From Chloracidobacterium sp. UBA6041 (GTDB taxonomy: Bacteria > Acidobacteriota > Blastocatellia > Pyrinomonadales > Pyrinomonadaceae): DNA of 18,931 nt. The notes under the pieces were generated by a model. That model saw nothing but the letters and a program-made list of their open reading frames with translations, searched no databases and was not told the origin of the DNA. The translations under genes were made by a program, and so were the position numbers. Below, one piece after another: positions 7,284-15,685 of this stretch (position 1 is the stretch's first letter; each line of letters starts with the position of its first letter). The stretch spans positions 4,301-23,231 of the forward strand of contig DIYZ01000169.1 in assembly GCA_002427845.1 (NCBI GenBank). Reading direction: 5' to 3'.

Positions 7284-7301
7284 GCGGTGACCAGACACCG
7301 C
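7284..7301 (-). terminator. Possible terminator of the kinase gene
   Basis: GCGGTG and CACCGC pair across 6 nt, starting 13 nt past the kinase stop. Only a short GCTTTC follows on the minus strand, so the U-tract is weak. Confidence 0.35.
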
Positions 7302-7313
7302 ACACGCATTGAT

Positions 7314-9824
7314 TCACTCGGGAAAGCGCAGACGTTTGAGCAGGTCTTTGAACCGCGGATCGTCACGAAGAGGATCGAGAATCGGGTCCATCTTTAGAAA
7401 GGTCAACCAAAATGATCGTTCTGCATAAGATTGTTCGAGCCACTTGAAAGCGTCATCCTTATCTCCTAACGCGATTGAAGTCATGGCAAACCAATAGGGA
7501 GTGACATGACGGTGTTTCGCTTGCTCGTGGAGTTCGGCGATCAGTTTGAGCGCCGCTGTTCGATTGCCAGAAAGCGCATAACCGCAGGCGAGCGTGCCGA
7601 CAATCCACGGCTTGTCCTCGAGAGATCGCGCCTTTTCCAACTCGGCGATCCCGGTTTTGAAATCACGCAGTTGCAGCGATGCCCAGCCAAGTGTGTAATG
7701 CGCCAGATAAAAGTTTGGATCCATAGCGACCACTTTTCGCGACTGCTCGACCGAGAGATCGAATCGGCGCTGCACATAAAAAGGGACGTTGAGATCCACA
7801 TTGATGACAAGATTCAGCGGGTCAAGCCGTTGCGCACGTTTCATCTCTTCCAGGCCTTCTGCCGGGCGCCCTGATTCGGCAAGCAACCAGCCGTACTGAT
7901 GATGCGCTTCAGCGTAGTTTGGATTCAGCTCGATCGCGCGCTTGAATTCATTCTCAGCGCCAGCCCAGTCGAATTCGAACTCGAACTTGATCACGGCCAA
8001 TGAAGTGTGAGCTTCGGCCAATGAGTCGTCTAGTTGCAGCGCCTTAGTCGCCTCGTCTTTCGCTTTTGGTATCGCCTCCAACACTGAGAGACTAGCATCG
8101 CCGAGAGCCCAATAAGAATCTGCCAGACCTGCGTGAGCCAGCGCATAGTTCGGGTCCTTGCCGACCGCCTGCTCGAAGTACTCGATAGCCTTCTTCAAAC
8201 CATCTTCGGTTTGTTTGTACCATTGATAACGACCCTGCAAGTAAAGTTGGTACGCCTCGGGGTTCTCAGTGTGCTGCCTGGCAACGCGGTTCTGCTCCGC
8301 GCCCGACAGCTTCAGTCGCAGGTTGCCGCTGATCTCCTGCGCGATATCGCGCTGTACCGACAACAGGTCAGAAACTTTGCGCTCGTATCGTTCGCCCCAG
8401 AGTTGCTTGGTATCGCGCGCGTCAATCAACTCAGCACTGATGGTCAGATTCTCTCCACGCTGCATGATGCGACCGGTCAACACCGCGCGAACACCTAACT
8501 CGTTCGCGACTGTGATTGGGTCCGTCTGTTTCCCTTTGTATCGGAAGACAGAACTGCGCGCGATCACTTTCAGATTCGATACCTGCGTCAGACTGTTGAT
8601 GATGCTTTCCGTCAAACCGTCAGAAAGATACTCGGTATTCGGATCATTGTTCTGATTAACGAAGGGCAGAACCGCGATTGATTCAATGGCGACTTCGGTA
8701 TTGCGCGCGCGCAGATAAGCAGCAAAACCGACTATGCCCGCGGCAACCACGATCAAAACGACGATGGCGGCAACCTTGTGCTGCTTGACCCCGGCGACCA
8801 GGTATTCGGCGCTCGATGTCGGGTGGGCTTGACTTACCTGGGCCGTTGACGCAACGGATTGATCTATCGTCGCGCCACTTTGCCCTCTGCTCGCCGTCGC
8901 TAGCGAGACGCGGGCTTTGGGCGGGACCGACCGTTCCAGCTTGGCTTCGAATTCCAGTTCTTGTTTGAGCGCTTTAAGATCGAGCAGCAGATCTTTGGCC
9001 GTTTGGTACCGCTCATCGCGACTCTTGCGCAGAGCTTTGGCGACAATACGCTCCAACTCAACTGGAACTGCCTGCGCATAGCGAGCCAGGGGCGCCGTCT
9101 CTTTGTCACTAAGAATCGACGCCACGATTTCGTTTTGGTTCGAGCCATCGAAAGGCAGACGTCCCGCGAGCATCTCGTAAATCAAAACACCGAGACTGAA
9201 AATGTCGGTGCGCGCATCCAAATCCAGCCCGCGCGCCTGTTCCGGCGACATATAGACGGCCGTACCCATTACCACGCCCGGCTCAGTATTCATCAGCCCT
9301 CGTGTCGGCGCCTCAGTATCTACGGAAGTCGCGACTCGTCGCTCGGTTCGTTTTGCGAGGCCGAAATCCAGCACCTTCACGATGCCGTCTTGCCGCAGCA
9401 TTACGTTCTCTGGCTTGATGTCGCGATGCACGATGTTCGCCGCGTGGGCAGCGGAGAGCGCGCCCGCAATCTGGACGGCAACATCGAGCACTTCAACCAA
9501 TTTCAGTGGCGCGCTTTTCATGCGCTGGCGCAGCGTCTCACCATCAATGAATTCTGTGGCGATGAAGCGCATGCCGTCTGCTTCGCCAATCTCGAAGATG
9601 GTCAGAATGTTTGGATGATTGAGTGAGGATGCGGTCTTGGCTTCCTGAATGAAGCGCTGCATTCGACCTTTGTTCGTAGCCAACTCCGGCGGCAAAACCT
9701 TGATGGCGACGGTGCGCTCCAGTTCCGTCGTATCCTGCGCCAGATAAACTTCGCCCATCCCGCCCGCACCAAGCTGCGAGCGGATTTTGTAGCGGCCGAG
9801 ATTTGTTCCTGCTGCAACAGTCAT
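7314..9824 (-). CDS. Transmembrane Ser/Thr protein kinase with TolB-like and TPR C-terminal half
   Basis: A Hanks-type kinase of 836 residues from the ATG at 9824; a TTG at 9881 would add 19 residues without family features. Visible are the glycine loop GAGGMG (19-24), the ATP lysine in VAIKVLP (Lys42), the catalytic loop HRDIKPEN (133-140), DFG (153-155) and SPE (193-195), so it should be active. A Ser/Thr/Ala-rich linker leads to a transmembrane helix (about 351-372). Beyond it lie a TolB-N/FlgO-like domain beginning IAVLPFVN (about 381-520) and TPR helices to the end (for example NPNYAEAHHQYGWLL). This half is probably outside the cytoplasm and may sense ligands or scaffold partners. It is homologous to the output half of the regulator at 10109-11812. 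Confidence 0.92.
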   Translation of the reverse strand: MTVAAGTNLGRYKIRSQLGAGGMGEVYLAQDTTELERTVAIKVLPPELATNKGRMQRFIQEAKTASSLNHPNILTIFEIGEADGMRFIATEFIDGETLRQRMKSAPLKLVEVLDVAVQIAGALSAAHAANIVHRDIKPENVMLRQDGIVKVLDFGLAKRTERRVATSVDTEAPTRGLMNTEPGVVMGTAVYMSPEQARGLDLDARTDIFSLGVLIYEMLAGRLPFDGSNQNEIVASILSDKETAPLARYAQAVPVELERIVAKALRKSRDERYQTAKDLLLDLKALKQELEFEAKLERSVPPKARVSLATASRGQSGATIDQSVASTAQVSQAHPTSSAEYLVAGVKQHKVAAIVVLIVVAAGIVGFAAYLRARNTEVAIESIAVLPFVNQNNDPNTEYLSDGLTESIINSLTQVSNLKVIARSSVFRYKGKQTDPITVANELGVRAVLTGRIMQRGENLTISAELIDARDTKQLWGERYERKVSDLLSVQRDIAQEISGNLRLKLSGAEQNRVARQHTENPEAYQLYLQGRYQWYKQTEDGLKKAIEYFEQAVGKDPNYALAHAGLADSYWALGDASLSVLEAIPKAKDEATKALQLDDSLAEAHTSLAVIKFEFEFDWAGAENEFKRAIELNPNYAEAHHQYGWLLAESGRPAEGLEEMKRAQRLDPLNLVINVDLNVPFYVQRRFDLSVEQSRKVVAMDPNFYLAHYTLGWASLQLRDFKTGIAELEKARSLEDKPWIVGTLACGYALSGNRTAALKLIAELHEQAKHRHVTPYWFAMTSIALGDKDDAFKWLEQSYAERSFWLTFLKMDPILDPLRDDPRFKDLLKRLRFPE

Positions 9825-9902
9825 CGGGTTAGCATTCACAGTTCTGAGTTCAAGCTTCAGCTTGCTCTCTTGAAAACACAACCTAAAGGTTGAACTGTAA
9901 GC

Positions 9903-10095
9903 TCATCGCTTCAAGTCCGCAGTCCAGTTGGTGACGAGCGTGATGGGCGCGGAGGCTCTCTGTTCCACCGCCGTATTGATGAGGAAGCGCTGGCCGTCGG
10001 CCGTCACGTCGTAACGATAGCCGCCGCCCGTCAACTCGGCAAGACTCAACCGTATCGTCTGGATAAGTCTGTCGGCATTTGGGACAGCGTTTCAT
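9903..10095 (-). pseudogene. Zinc-ribbon start joined to a beta-propeller kinase tail
   Basis: The ATG at 10095, 13 nt after the regulator stop, opens MKRCPKCRQTYPDDT, a CxxC half zinc ribbon common at the N-terminus of acidobacterial proteins. After about 17 codons the meaningful frame changes by one. The next frame reads AELTGGGYRYDVTADGQRF, then LINTAVEQ and ITLVTNWTADLKR with a stop at 9903-9905. That is the usual C-terminal end of WD40/TolB-propeller signalling proteins. All the middle is missing, so this looks like a large internal deletion or a junction of two genes. It probably makes no functional protein. Confidence 0.55.
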
Positions 10096-10108
10096 TTCGC
10101 AATTCTCA

Positions 10109-11812
10109 CTATGGCAGCCCGACGCGCCGCACGAGGTCCGCAAACCGCGGGTCTTCGCGAAGGCCATCAAGAGTTGGGTTAACTTTCAAGCTAACCATCT
10201 GCATATCGCGCTGTTCGAGCGCTTTCTTGAGCCATTCGAATGCTGAATCTCTTTTTCCCAGGGCGGCATGGATTTCCGCAATCGAATGCGGCGATACATT
10301 GGCTTCCTTACTTACTTCGTCGAGTATCTTCTGTGCCTTGCTTTTCTTTCCCTGCTTGGCGCAAAGATGTCCGATGACTGCTTTCATCGCCGCTTCCACG
10401 ACTGACACACCTCTTGAAAGCTTCAGCACTTCTTGATATTCAGCCATCGCGGCGTCATACATCCCCTTCTGCGCATACACGTTGCCGAGCACGCTGCGCG
10501 CGACGACAAAGTTTGGCTCCATATCGATAACTTTATGCAATGCTTCTGTGGCTCTGTCGTATTGGCGCGCAAGGTAGGAAGTTAACGCGGGCGTCATGTT
10601 CATCAGCAGCGAGAGCGGATCAAGCTCGATCGCCCGCGTTGCCAGCGGGGCGGCTTCATCGTGCCGGCCCATGTTTGCCAGATACAGCGCGTACCAATGA
10701 TGGGCTTCGGCGTAGTTGGGACTTAACTGAAGAGCTTGCTTGAATTCTCTTTCAGCGGCGGCAAAGTCCCAATCATAAATCCATTTGTGAAAGGCCAAAG
10801 AGGCGTGAGCTTCGCCCAGCGTCTGGTCCAATTCCAAAGCCTTGGTCGCAGCCTCTTTCGCTGCCGCTGAGTTTCCGAGATAGTTGCTACCATCGATGAG
10901 GCCAGTGTAGGCCAAAGCGTATTGCGGATCTTTTTCGATCGCATGCTCGAAGTGCGTGATTGCCTTTTGCACTCCATCCATCGTGAGTTTGTTGAAGTGA
11001 TAACGGCCCTTCAAATAAAGATGATAGGCCTCAGCGCTTTGCGTCTGGCGTCTGGCCAGTCGCTGCTGCTCTTCATTCGTCAGACTCAATCGCAGCTTCT
11101 CAGTGATTTCCTGGGCCATGGTCTGTTGCATCGTGAAGATGTCGGCCAGCTGGCAATTGTATTGCGCGCCCCAGATGTATGAATCGTCGCGCGCATCCAC
11201 CAACTCAAAGCTAATTGACAACAAGCCATCACGTTCGGCGACGCGGCCCATTAGCACCGCCTGCACATTCAATTCGCGCCCAACTGTTTGCGCATCCGCA
11301 TCGCGACCTTTGTAGCGAAAGGCCGAGTTGCGCGACATGACATTGAGATGCGTCAACTGCGATAGACTTCCGATCAAGCTCTCTGTGATTCCATCCGAAA
11401 GATATTCCAGATTTGCATCGGCTGCGACGTTCACGAACGGTAAGACGGCGATCGAATCTATTGCTGAACCGGCGCGCCGGTCGCGCACCTCTCTCACATT
11501 TGCCGCAAAGCGATGGCCGCGCCAGGGAATCGTCTCGATGAATTGAGACTCGCGCGGTCGCTCGCCCCGCGCCTTTCTCAAGGTAGAAATATTTCGCGCC
11601 AGGTTTCCTGCTTCGACCGCAGTGTTGGGCCAGACGAGTTTCATAATCTCGTCTTTGCTCAAAATGTGTCCGCTGCTTTTCGCGAGCACGAGCAGAATGT
11701 CGAAGACCTTCGGCGTTAGCGGCACGAGTTCGCCATTGCGCAGCAGTTGTCGCTCGCGCGCGTCCACGCGAAAGGGACCAAACTCGTAAGATGTCTTCGT
11801 TTGCCAGAACAT
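10109..11812 (-). CDS. OmpR-type winged-helix regulator with TolB-like and TPR domains
   Basis: A 567-residue transcription factor related to the CadC/ToxR layout. Residues 8-106 are a Trans_reg_C winged helix: FGPFRVDARERQLLRNGE, LTPKVFDILLVLAK, SKDEIMKLVWPNTAVE, then ETIPWRGHRF. Unlike CadC there is no transmembrane helix. A TolB-N/FlgO-like domain starts at once (SIAVLPFVNVAADANLEYLSDG, about 120-250) and TPR helices follow to the end (SPNYAEAHHWYALYL and others). The last two modules align with those of the neighbouring kinase, down to the final LxxDPRFxDLxxR. The TPR half may bind a ligand or partner that controls DNA binding. An 18-bp palindrome 32-49 nt upstream of the ATG is a candidate autoregulatory site. 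Confidence 0.88.
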   Translation of the reverse strand: MFWQTKTSYEFGPFRVDARERQLLRNGELVPLTPKVFDILLVLAKSSGHILSKDEIMKLVWPNTAVEAGNLARNISTLRKARGERPRESQFIETIPWRGHRFAANVREVRDRRAGSAIDSIAVLPFVNVAADANLEYLSDGITESLIGSLSQLTHLNVMSRNSAFRYKGRDADAQTVGRELNVQAVLMGRVAERDGLLSISFELVDARDDSYIWGAQYNCQLADIFTMQQTMAQEITEKLRLSLTNEEQQRLARRQTQSAEAYHLYLKGRYHFNKLTMDGVQKAITHFEHAIEKDPQYALAYTGLIDGSNYLGNSAAAKEAATKALELDQTLGEAHASLAFHKWIYDWDFAAAEREFKQALQLSPNYAEAHHWYALYLANMGRHDEAAPLATRAIELDPLSLLMNMTPALTSYLARQYDRATEALHKVIDMEPNFVVARSVLGNVYAQKGMYDAAMAEYQEVLKLSRGVSVVEAAMKAVIGHLCAKQGKKSKAQKILDEVSKEANVSPHSIAEIHAALGKRDSAFEWLKKALEQRDMQMVSLKVNPTLDGLREDPRFADLVRRVGLP

Positions 11813-11843
11813 CGCCTTTTGTTTATCTGTCTTTCCGTACTCT

Positions 11844-11861
11844 TTCCGAAACTTTTCGGAA
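11844..11861. promoter_or_regulatory. 18-bp palindrome upstream of the winged-helix regulator
   Basis: TTCCGAAA and TTTCGGAA form a perfect 8-bp inverted repeat around CT, 32-49 nt upstream of the regulator start. It could be an operator or an mRNA hairpin. Related half-sites (CTTTCCG, TTTTCG) lie on either side. Confidence 0.45.
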
Positions 11862-11967
11862 CTCGCGAAGGACTTTTCGTTCGCTTTGGAACTACCTTTC
11901 CTTCCTGGAAAGTCGCGGTGATTCTATTGAAAGGACCGCGACTGGAGCAAATGGTTTCAAGCTAACA

Positions 11968-12115
11968 GTGCCGTAGGCACGAAATGTTTATAGATCAGGT
12001 GGCAGCTCAACTCCCCTAAGCCCATTTATGGGCGTCAGAGGAAACATCGCGCTCCTGACGGAGCTGGGATCATTTTAATGTTCGCCGAGCTATAAACATT
12101 GCGCCGCTATGCGGC
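11968..12115. repeat. Structured intergenic repeat of nested hairpins
   Basis: The outer pair AATGTTTATAG (11983-11993) and CTATAAACATT (12090-12100) is perfectly complementary over 11 nt. Inside lie hairpins GCCCAT/ATGGGC (12020-12033) and GCTCC/GGAGC (12051-12064). Outside, each end carries another: GTGCC/GGCAC (11968-11980) and GCCGC/GCGGC (12103-12115). This symmetrical design strongly suggests a folded nucleic acid and not a coding region. I believe similar sequences are dispersed in Acidobacteriota genomes, but only one copy is in this window. It may be a REP/MITE-type element or a non-coding RNA. The 12116-12251 stretch after it holds only a weak hairpin. Confidence 0.6.
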
Positions 12116-12206
12116 TGGGCGACCAAAAGTCCATCCATACTGACAGCATTTTTTTCGTAATAACGGTCTCGCCCATAACTTGGATCATCCGACGACCGAT
12201 CCAACG

Positions 12207-12230
12207 ACGCGAATAGGTTTTTTTTCGCGT
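12207..12230 (-). terminator. Hairpin downstream of the CHR transporter genes
   Basis: ACGCGAA and TTCGCGT pair over 7 bp with a loop that includes a homopolymer A run on the minus strand, 22-45 nt past the stop. It lacks a trailing U-tract. Confidence 0.3.
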
Positions 12231-12251
12231 AGCTTTCGCTGGACGCACAAT

Positions 12252-12773
12252 TCACAGCAACCATTTGAGCAGCAACCCGAGACAGCTTACCGCCGCCAGC
12301 GCCACGAGGATATTCCACTTGAGCAGTTGCGTCATGACGAGCGTCGCGAGCAGTACGACCCACGCGATGGGCTGAGTTAGCGTGCCGCGAGCGATCTGGA
12401 CGACTGCCGCCAGAATCAGCCCCACGGATGTGACCGTCAGACCCTTCGTGAAGCTCTTGATCCAGCGCGAATCGCGCAAGTGTTCATAGCCATGCAGCAG
12501 CGGGATCATGATGTAGCCAGGTAGCATGATGACGAGTGTCGCGACGATTGCGCCGGGTATCCCGTAGAGCATGTAGCCTATGCTTGCCACATAAAAGTTC
12601 GCCTGCCCTGGCGTGACGCGCGCGATCGTGAAGGCGTAGAGCAGCTGATCCTCGGTCAGAACGCGAGCTCCCTCTACCAGGTGAGTCTGAAGCAACGGGA
12701 TCATGACGGGGCCGTTGCCGAAGGTCATCAGGTTGAAGAGCGCTATGAGCAGCGCGAGCTTCCAGAGACTCAT
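12252..12773 (-). CDS. chrA: Chromate transporter, second CHR half-protein
   Basis: A 173-residue polytopic membrane protein with about five or six hydrophobic helices. LMTFGNGPVMIPLLQ near the N-terminus and ARVTPGQANFYVASIGY are recognisable CHR-family motifs (the latter is the PGP/PGQ region). With the product of the overlapping upstream gene it should form a heteromeric transporter that exports chromate, or another oxyanion, from the cytoplasm. The ATG overlaps the TGA of the upstream gene (ATGA), and GAAGGA lies upstream, so the two are translationally coupled. Gene pairs of short CHR proteins are known; neither half is expected to work alone. Confidence 0.85.
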   Translation of the reverse strand: MSLWKLALLIALFNLMTFGNGPVMIPLLQTHLVEGARVLTEDQLLYAFTIARVTPGQANFYVASIGYMLYGIPGAIVATLVIMLPGYIMIPLLHGYEHLRDSRWIKSFTKGLTVTSVGLILAAVVQIARGTLTQPIAWVVLLATLVMTQLLKWNILVALAAVSCLGLLLKWLL

Positions 12774-13411
12774 TTTCCCGAATCCTTCTCTTCAGTATCA
12801 TTCTCTTCTTCGGCCTTCTGCAGAGCGAATGCGCCGAGAACGCCGCCCGCCAGCAGAATCAGTGCGGGGTTGAGCCGGAGGAAGAGCGCGAGAGCGAAGG
12901 CCACGCCAGCAAGAATGAGTTCACGCGACGGACGGAAGACGTCCTTACCCAGCTTGAGCGCCACAACGACGATGAGCGCGAGCGCCGCGGGCATGATCGT
13001 GACAGGCAACAGGTCGAAGAGGCGGCTGTTTCTGAGATAGTGGTAAGCGATTGTCAGAGCGATGGTCAGGACGAAGGCCGGAAGGCTGAGAGCCGCGAGC
13101 GCGATCACCGTACCGGACAGTCCGCCGAACGTGTAGCCGTAAGCGACCGCAAGCGCCGTCATCGTCCCGCTCGGGACGATGCGCCCGATGCCGTAGATAG
13201 TCAGGAATTCCTCCCTGGTGACGGCGCGCCGCTTTGCGACCAGTTCCTCTTCCAGCACAGCCAGGATGCCCAACCCGCCGCCAAAAGCCAGCCCCGCCCT
13301 GAGGAAGATTGAGAACAGCTCGCCCCTCGTGACGCGAGTTGTATAATTTCCTCTTTGCTCTTTGTCTTCACCTCTCTTCAAGCTGCTTTCCACCATTCGT
13401 GGGCTTAACAC
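12770..13411 (-). CDS. chrA: Chromate transporter, first CHR half-protein
   Basis: A 213-residue membrane protein whose first ~30 residues are hydrophilic. The CHR domain follows: FLRAGLAFGGGLGILAVLEEELV, then YGIGRIVPSGTMTALAVAYGY. It ends in an acidic tail (KAEEENDTEEKDSGK). It partners the overlapping downstream half-protein. The called start is a GTG at 13411; an in-frame ATG at 13396 is equally possible and neither has a clear Shine-Dalgarno. A 12-bp perfect palindrome (ATCGGCGCCGAT, 13423-13434) lies just upstream in the likely promoter. CHR proteins usually confer chromate resistance, but many environmental members have untested substrates. Confidence 0.85.
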   Translation of the reverse strand: MLSPRMVESSLKRGEDKEQRGNYTTRVTRGELFSIFLRAGLAFGGGLGILAVLEEELVAKRRAVTREEFLTIYGIGRIVPSGTMTALAVAYGYTFGGLSGTVIALAALSLPAFVLTIALTIAYHYLRNSRLFDLLPVTIMPAALALIVVVALKLGKDVFRPSRELILAGVAFALALFLRLNPALILLAGGVLGAFALQKAEEENDTEEKDSGK

Positions 13412-13450
13412 AATGATCAGCGATCGGCGCCGATGACGTTAAGAAACAAT

Positions 13451-14053
13451 TTAAGTTGAAGCAGTGACTGTTGGTTTCTTAATTTGGTACACGACATGTT
13501 CGACGGTTTTTCCATGAAGATTCGTTTTTCCCCGCCGCTCTGTCATAACGCCACCGATTTTTTCAACGGCTTTTTGCGACCGGACATTCGTTGGCCCTAT
13601 TAGGAAAACAACGCTCTCTACAAATTTAAACGCATTGTCCAACATGAGGCGTTTCAATTCCCCGTTGTACTTTCCGCCCCAATGGGAGCGGGCAAGAAAC
13701 GTCCAACCGATCTCAATTTCTCGTTTCCTGGGTTCAAATCCGAAGTACCGTGACGAACCAATAGTCTTTTGAGTCTTCCGGTCTATGACAACAAAGGCAC
13801 CCCCCGATTCTAACGCCTCTCGGAAAAATTCTTTGAAAACCTCTTCCTTGTAACGATCGTGGGCAGGATGTTGCTCCCAAATCAGCGGGTCCGAAGCCAC
13901 TACGAACAGACTTTCCCAATCTTCCGGTCTAAGAGGCCGAAGTTCAAGAAGATCGCCAACGAGGTGGGGCTGCAGTTCAAAATTTTCACGTCGATTCCGT
14001 TCCTGATTTAAAAACTCTTGATAGCTCATGGAGGACACGATGGAGGAAGACAC
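13451..14053 (-). CDS. GNAT-family N-acetyltransferase (RimJ/RimL-like)
   Basis: Transfers an acetyl group from acetyl-CoA to an amine, substrate unknown. The 200-residue product has the RimJ/RimL arrangement: LELRPLRPEDWESLF at the start of the fold, FVVIDRKTQKTIGSSRYFGF for the central strands, IEIGWTFLARSHWGGKYNGE as the acetyl-CoA-binding region (the usual R/Q-x-x-G-x-G/A is altered to RSHWGGKYNG), then NVRSQKAVEKIGGV near the end. The longest frame begins with GTG at 14053; an ATG at 14029 gives a 192-residue protein and is equally likely. There is no operon partner on its strand within 160 nt. Confidence 0.85.
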   Translation of the reverse strand: MSSSIVSSMSYQEFLNQERNRRENFELQPHLVGDLLELRPLRPEDWESLFVVASDPLIWEQHPAHDRYKEEVFKEFFREALESGGAFVVIDRKTQKTIGSSRYFGFEPRKREIEIGWTFLARSHWGGKYNGELKRLMLDNAFKFVESVVFLIGPTNVRSQKAVEKIGGVMTERRGKTNLHGKTVEHVVYQIKKPTVTAST

Positions 14054-14169
14054 TTAGAAATTCAAGGGCAATTGAAAACAAATGTCTTTGAGCCCGCGAA
14101 GCGCGGCGACGGCGCCCGCTGCGCGAGTTTTGGAAAGGTAAGCATTAACTTGTTCAGAGCTTCCTTCAT

Positions 14170-14188
14170 TCGAGCCGAACCGGCTCGA
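14170..14188 (-). terminator. Hairpin downstream of the cytochrome gene
   Basis: TCGAGCCG and CGGCTCGA pair perfectly over 8 bp with a 3-nt loop, about 32 nt past the cytochrome stop. No U-tract follows. Confidence 0.35.
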
Positions 14189-14219
14189 CCCACGATGACA
14201 GGGCGCGTCTACCGGAGAT

Positions 14220-15632
14220 CTACAGCGACTTCAGGTACTCAACCAGGTCGCGCTTATCTCGCTCAGTCAAATTTAATCCCCCAAGGTTGTTGTAGTGATT
14301 GACAACGTCGAGCAAAGTCGCAAAGCGACCATCGTGGTAGAAGCCCCCCGTCTGGTGGGTCCAGAGCCCTTTGAGTGGCGACGTCCGGTAGCGTTCGTCA
14401 GGCGAGCGTTTCGCCTGAAAATCATCAATGCCGATCTCGGCAGGCGTGTGCATGTTCCAGCCCGGCTCGGTGAAAGTCGGTGGCACATGACACTGAGCGC
14501 AGTTCGCTTGCCCGCTAAATAAGGCTTTACCTCGGGCGGCGGCAGCACGGTTGAAACTACCATCCGGGGGCGTCGGCGCCGAGATGCCGAGTTGATACAA
14601 CTGTAGCGCTGGAAGCTTAGACGAGATCAGATCGGGGTTATTTCGCACGTTTGCGAAACCGGCCCTCGCGGCAACGGGAAATTTGACCGCGTCGTTCAGC
14701 CGCGGATCATAGAAGGTTCCTTTCCCGTGCATCTCCAGGTTGGCAACGAAAGCATTCCAGTGGCTGATGCCTCCCCAACCGGTCCAGGTGTGCAGGTTTA
14801 CACCAGCAAGACCAAAAGCGGGCGGAATCAAGGTGGCGGCTGATTTGCCGTCTGGTCGGAAACCTTTGCCGTCAAGGAAAAGCTCGGCATCGAATTTACC
14901 TGGCCCCCAAGCGGCCAGCACTTTCTTCACCGTTGCTTCATCGACACCCAGAAGGCCCGTCACTGCGCTCAAATCAGGGGCAAGCGAGATAATGGCTCCG
15001 ACATTGAGATCGCGATTGGCCCACCCGTCAAGGCGATGACCAATCCCCGGTGCGAATGCGTTATCAACCGTGGAGTGGCAAAGGGCGCAGCTAATTCCCA
15101 TCGCCTTCAGACTGCCATCCTGGTTAAACTGCCCTTGAACGCCGAGGACCGAGTTAAGCTTGATCAGGGCCAGGGTTGTCGCGGGATCGTCCAGGTTGAC
15201 CTGACCTTGCTTGATTTTGTCGACGAGGTCTGCGGGAAGGGCATCCATGTCGACTTTCAAGCCGACAGCGAGTGCGGTCTTCGGACTGATGCCGGCGCCG
15301 ACGCCTCCGAATTTAGGGCCCTCGATCGCACGATGAAGTTTGAGCGTATCGCCCCAGAAAGCCTCATCGCCGAAGGTGTCGAAGCGAAAGATTTGCTTTC
15401 CATCTTCCAACACCGGCAGCGCGTTACGATCGATTCGGCTATCGAACCCGTCAGTCTCTTGCGACATTGCTACTCGCTGCTGCGCTCGACTGCGCTCGGT
15501 AACGTAGACCAAGCTGAGCGCAACAAGAATCAGCAAGGCGACTATTTTGCCGAGATTAGCGAGCGGGACCCGGACCAGCGGACTGACATCGTTGTTCGCA
15601 AGTGGATTTGCTTTCCTTCTATCTTCGTGCAT
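14220..15632 (-). CDS. Di-haem cytochrome c, MauG/cytochrome-c-peroxidase-like
   Basis: A 470-residue exported electron-transfer protein. Hydrophobic residues 28-45 form a membrane anchor or uncleaved signal. Two CxxCH haem sites are present: CALCH (182-186) and CAQCH (378-382). The segment LKGLWTHQTGGFYHDGRFATL, LDVVNHYN and the ending RDLVEYLKSL are typical of the C-terminal haem domain of MauG/CCP-type proteins. The N-terminal domain is longer and less typical than in classical peroxidases, so peroxide reduction or oxidation of another substrate cannot be decided. AGGAAG lies about nine nt before the ATG. It is divergent from the winged-helix regulator at 15934, with tandem operator-like sites between them. 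Confidence 0.85.
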   Translation of the reverse strand: MHEDRRKANPLANNDVSPLVRVPLANLGKIVALLILVALSLVYVTERSRAQQRVAMSQETDGFDSRIDRNALPVLEDGKQIFRFDTFGDEAFWGDTLKLHRAIEGPKFGGVGAGISPKTALAVGLKVDMDALPADLVDKIKQGQVNLDDPATTLALIKLNSVLGVQGQFNQDGSLKAMGISCALCHSTVDNAFAPGIGHRLDGWANRDLNVGAIISLAPDLSAVTGLLGVDEATVKKVLAAWGPGKFDAELFLDGKGFRPDGKSAATLIPPAFGLAGVNLHTWTGWGGISHWNAFVANLEMHGKGTFYDPRLNDAVKFPVAARAGFANVRNNPDLISSKLPALQLYQLGISAPTPPDGSFNRAAAARGKALFSGQANCAQCHVPPTFTEPGWNMHTPAEIGIDDFQAKRSPDERYRTSPLKGLWTHQTGGFYHDGRFATLLDVVNHYNNLGGLNLTERDKRDLVEYLKSL

Positions 15633-15685
15633 ATTGTTCTGCTTCCTTTCGTCTGAGACGCGAATGGTTATCTGTCGGCGAGGGA

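Noticed and set aside
8133..9626. Plus-strand frames of up to 221 codons opposite the kinase
   Set aside because: Antisense shadows of the kinase and its TPR region.
12070..12363. 97-codon minus-strand frame over the structured repeat
   Set aside because: It overlaps the end of the CHR transporter and the hairpin repeat; no ribosome binding site or family match.
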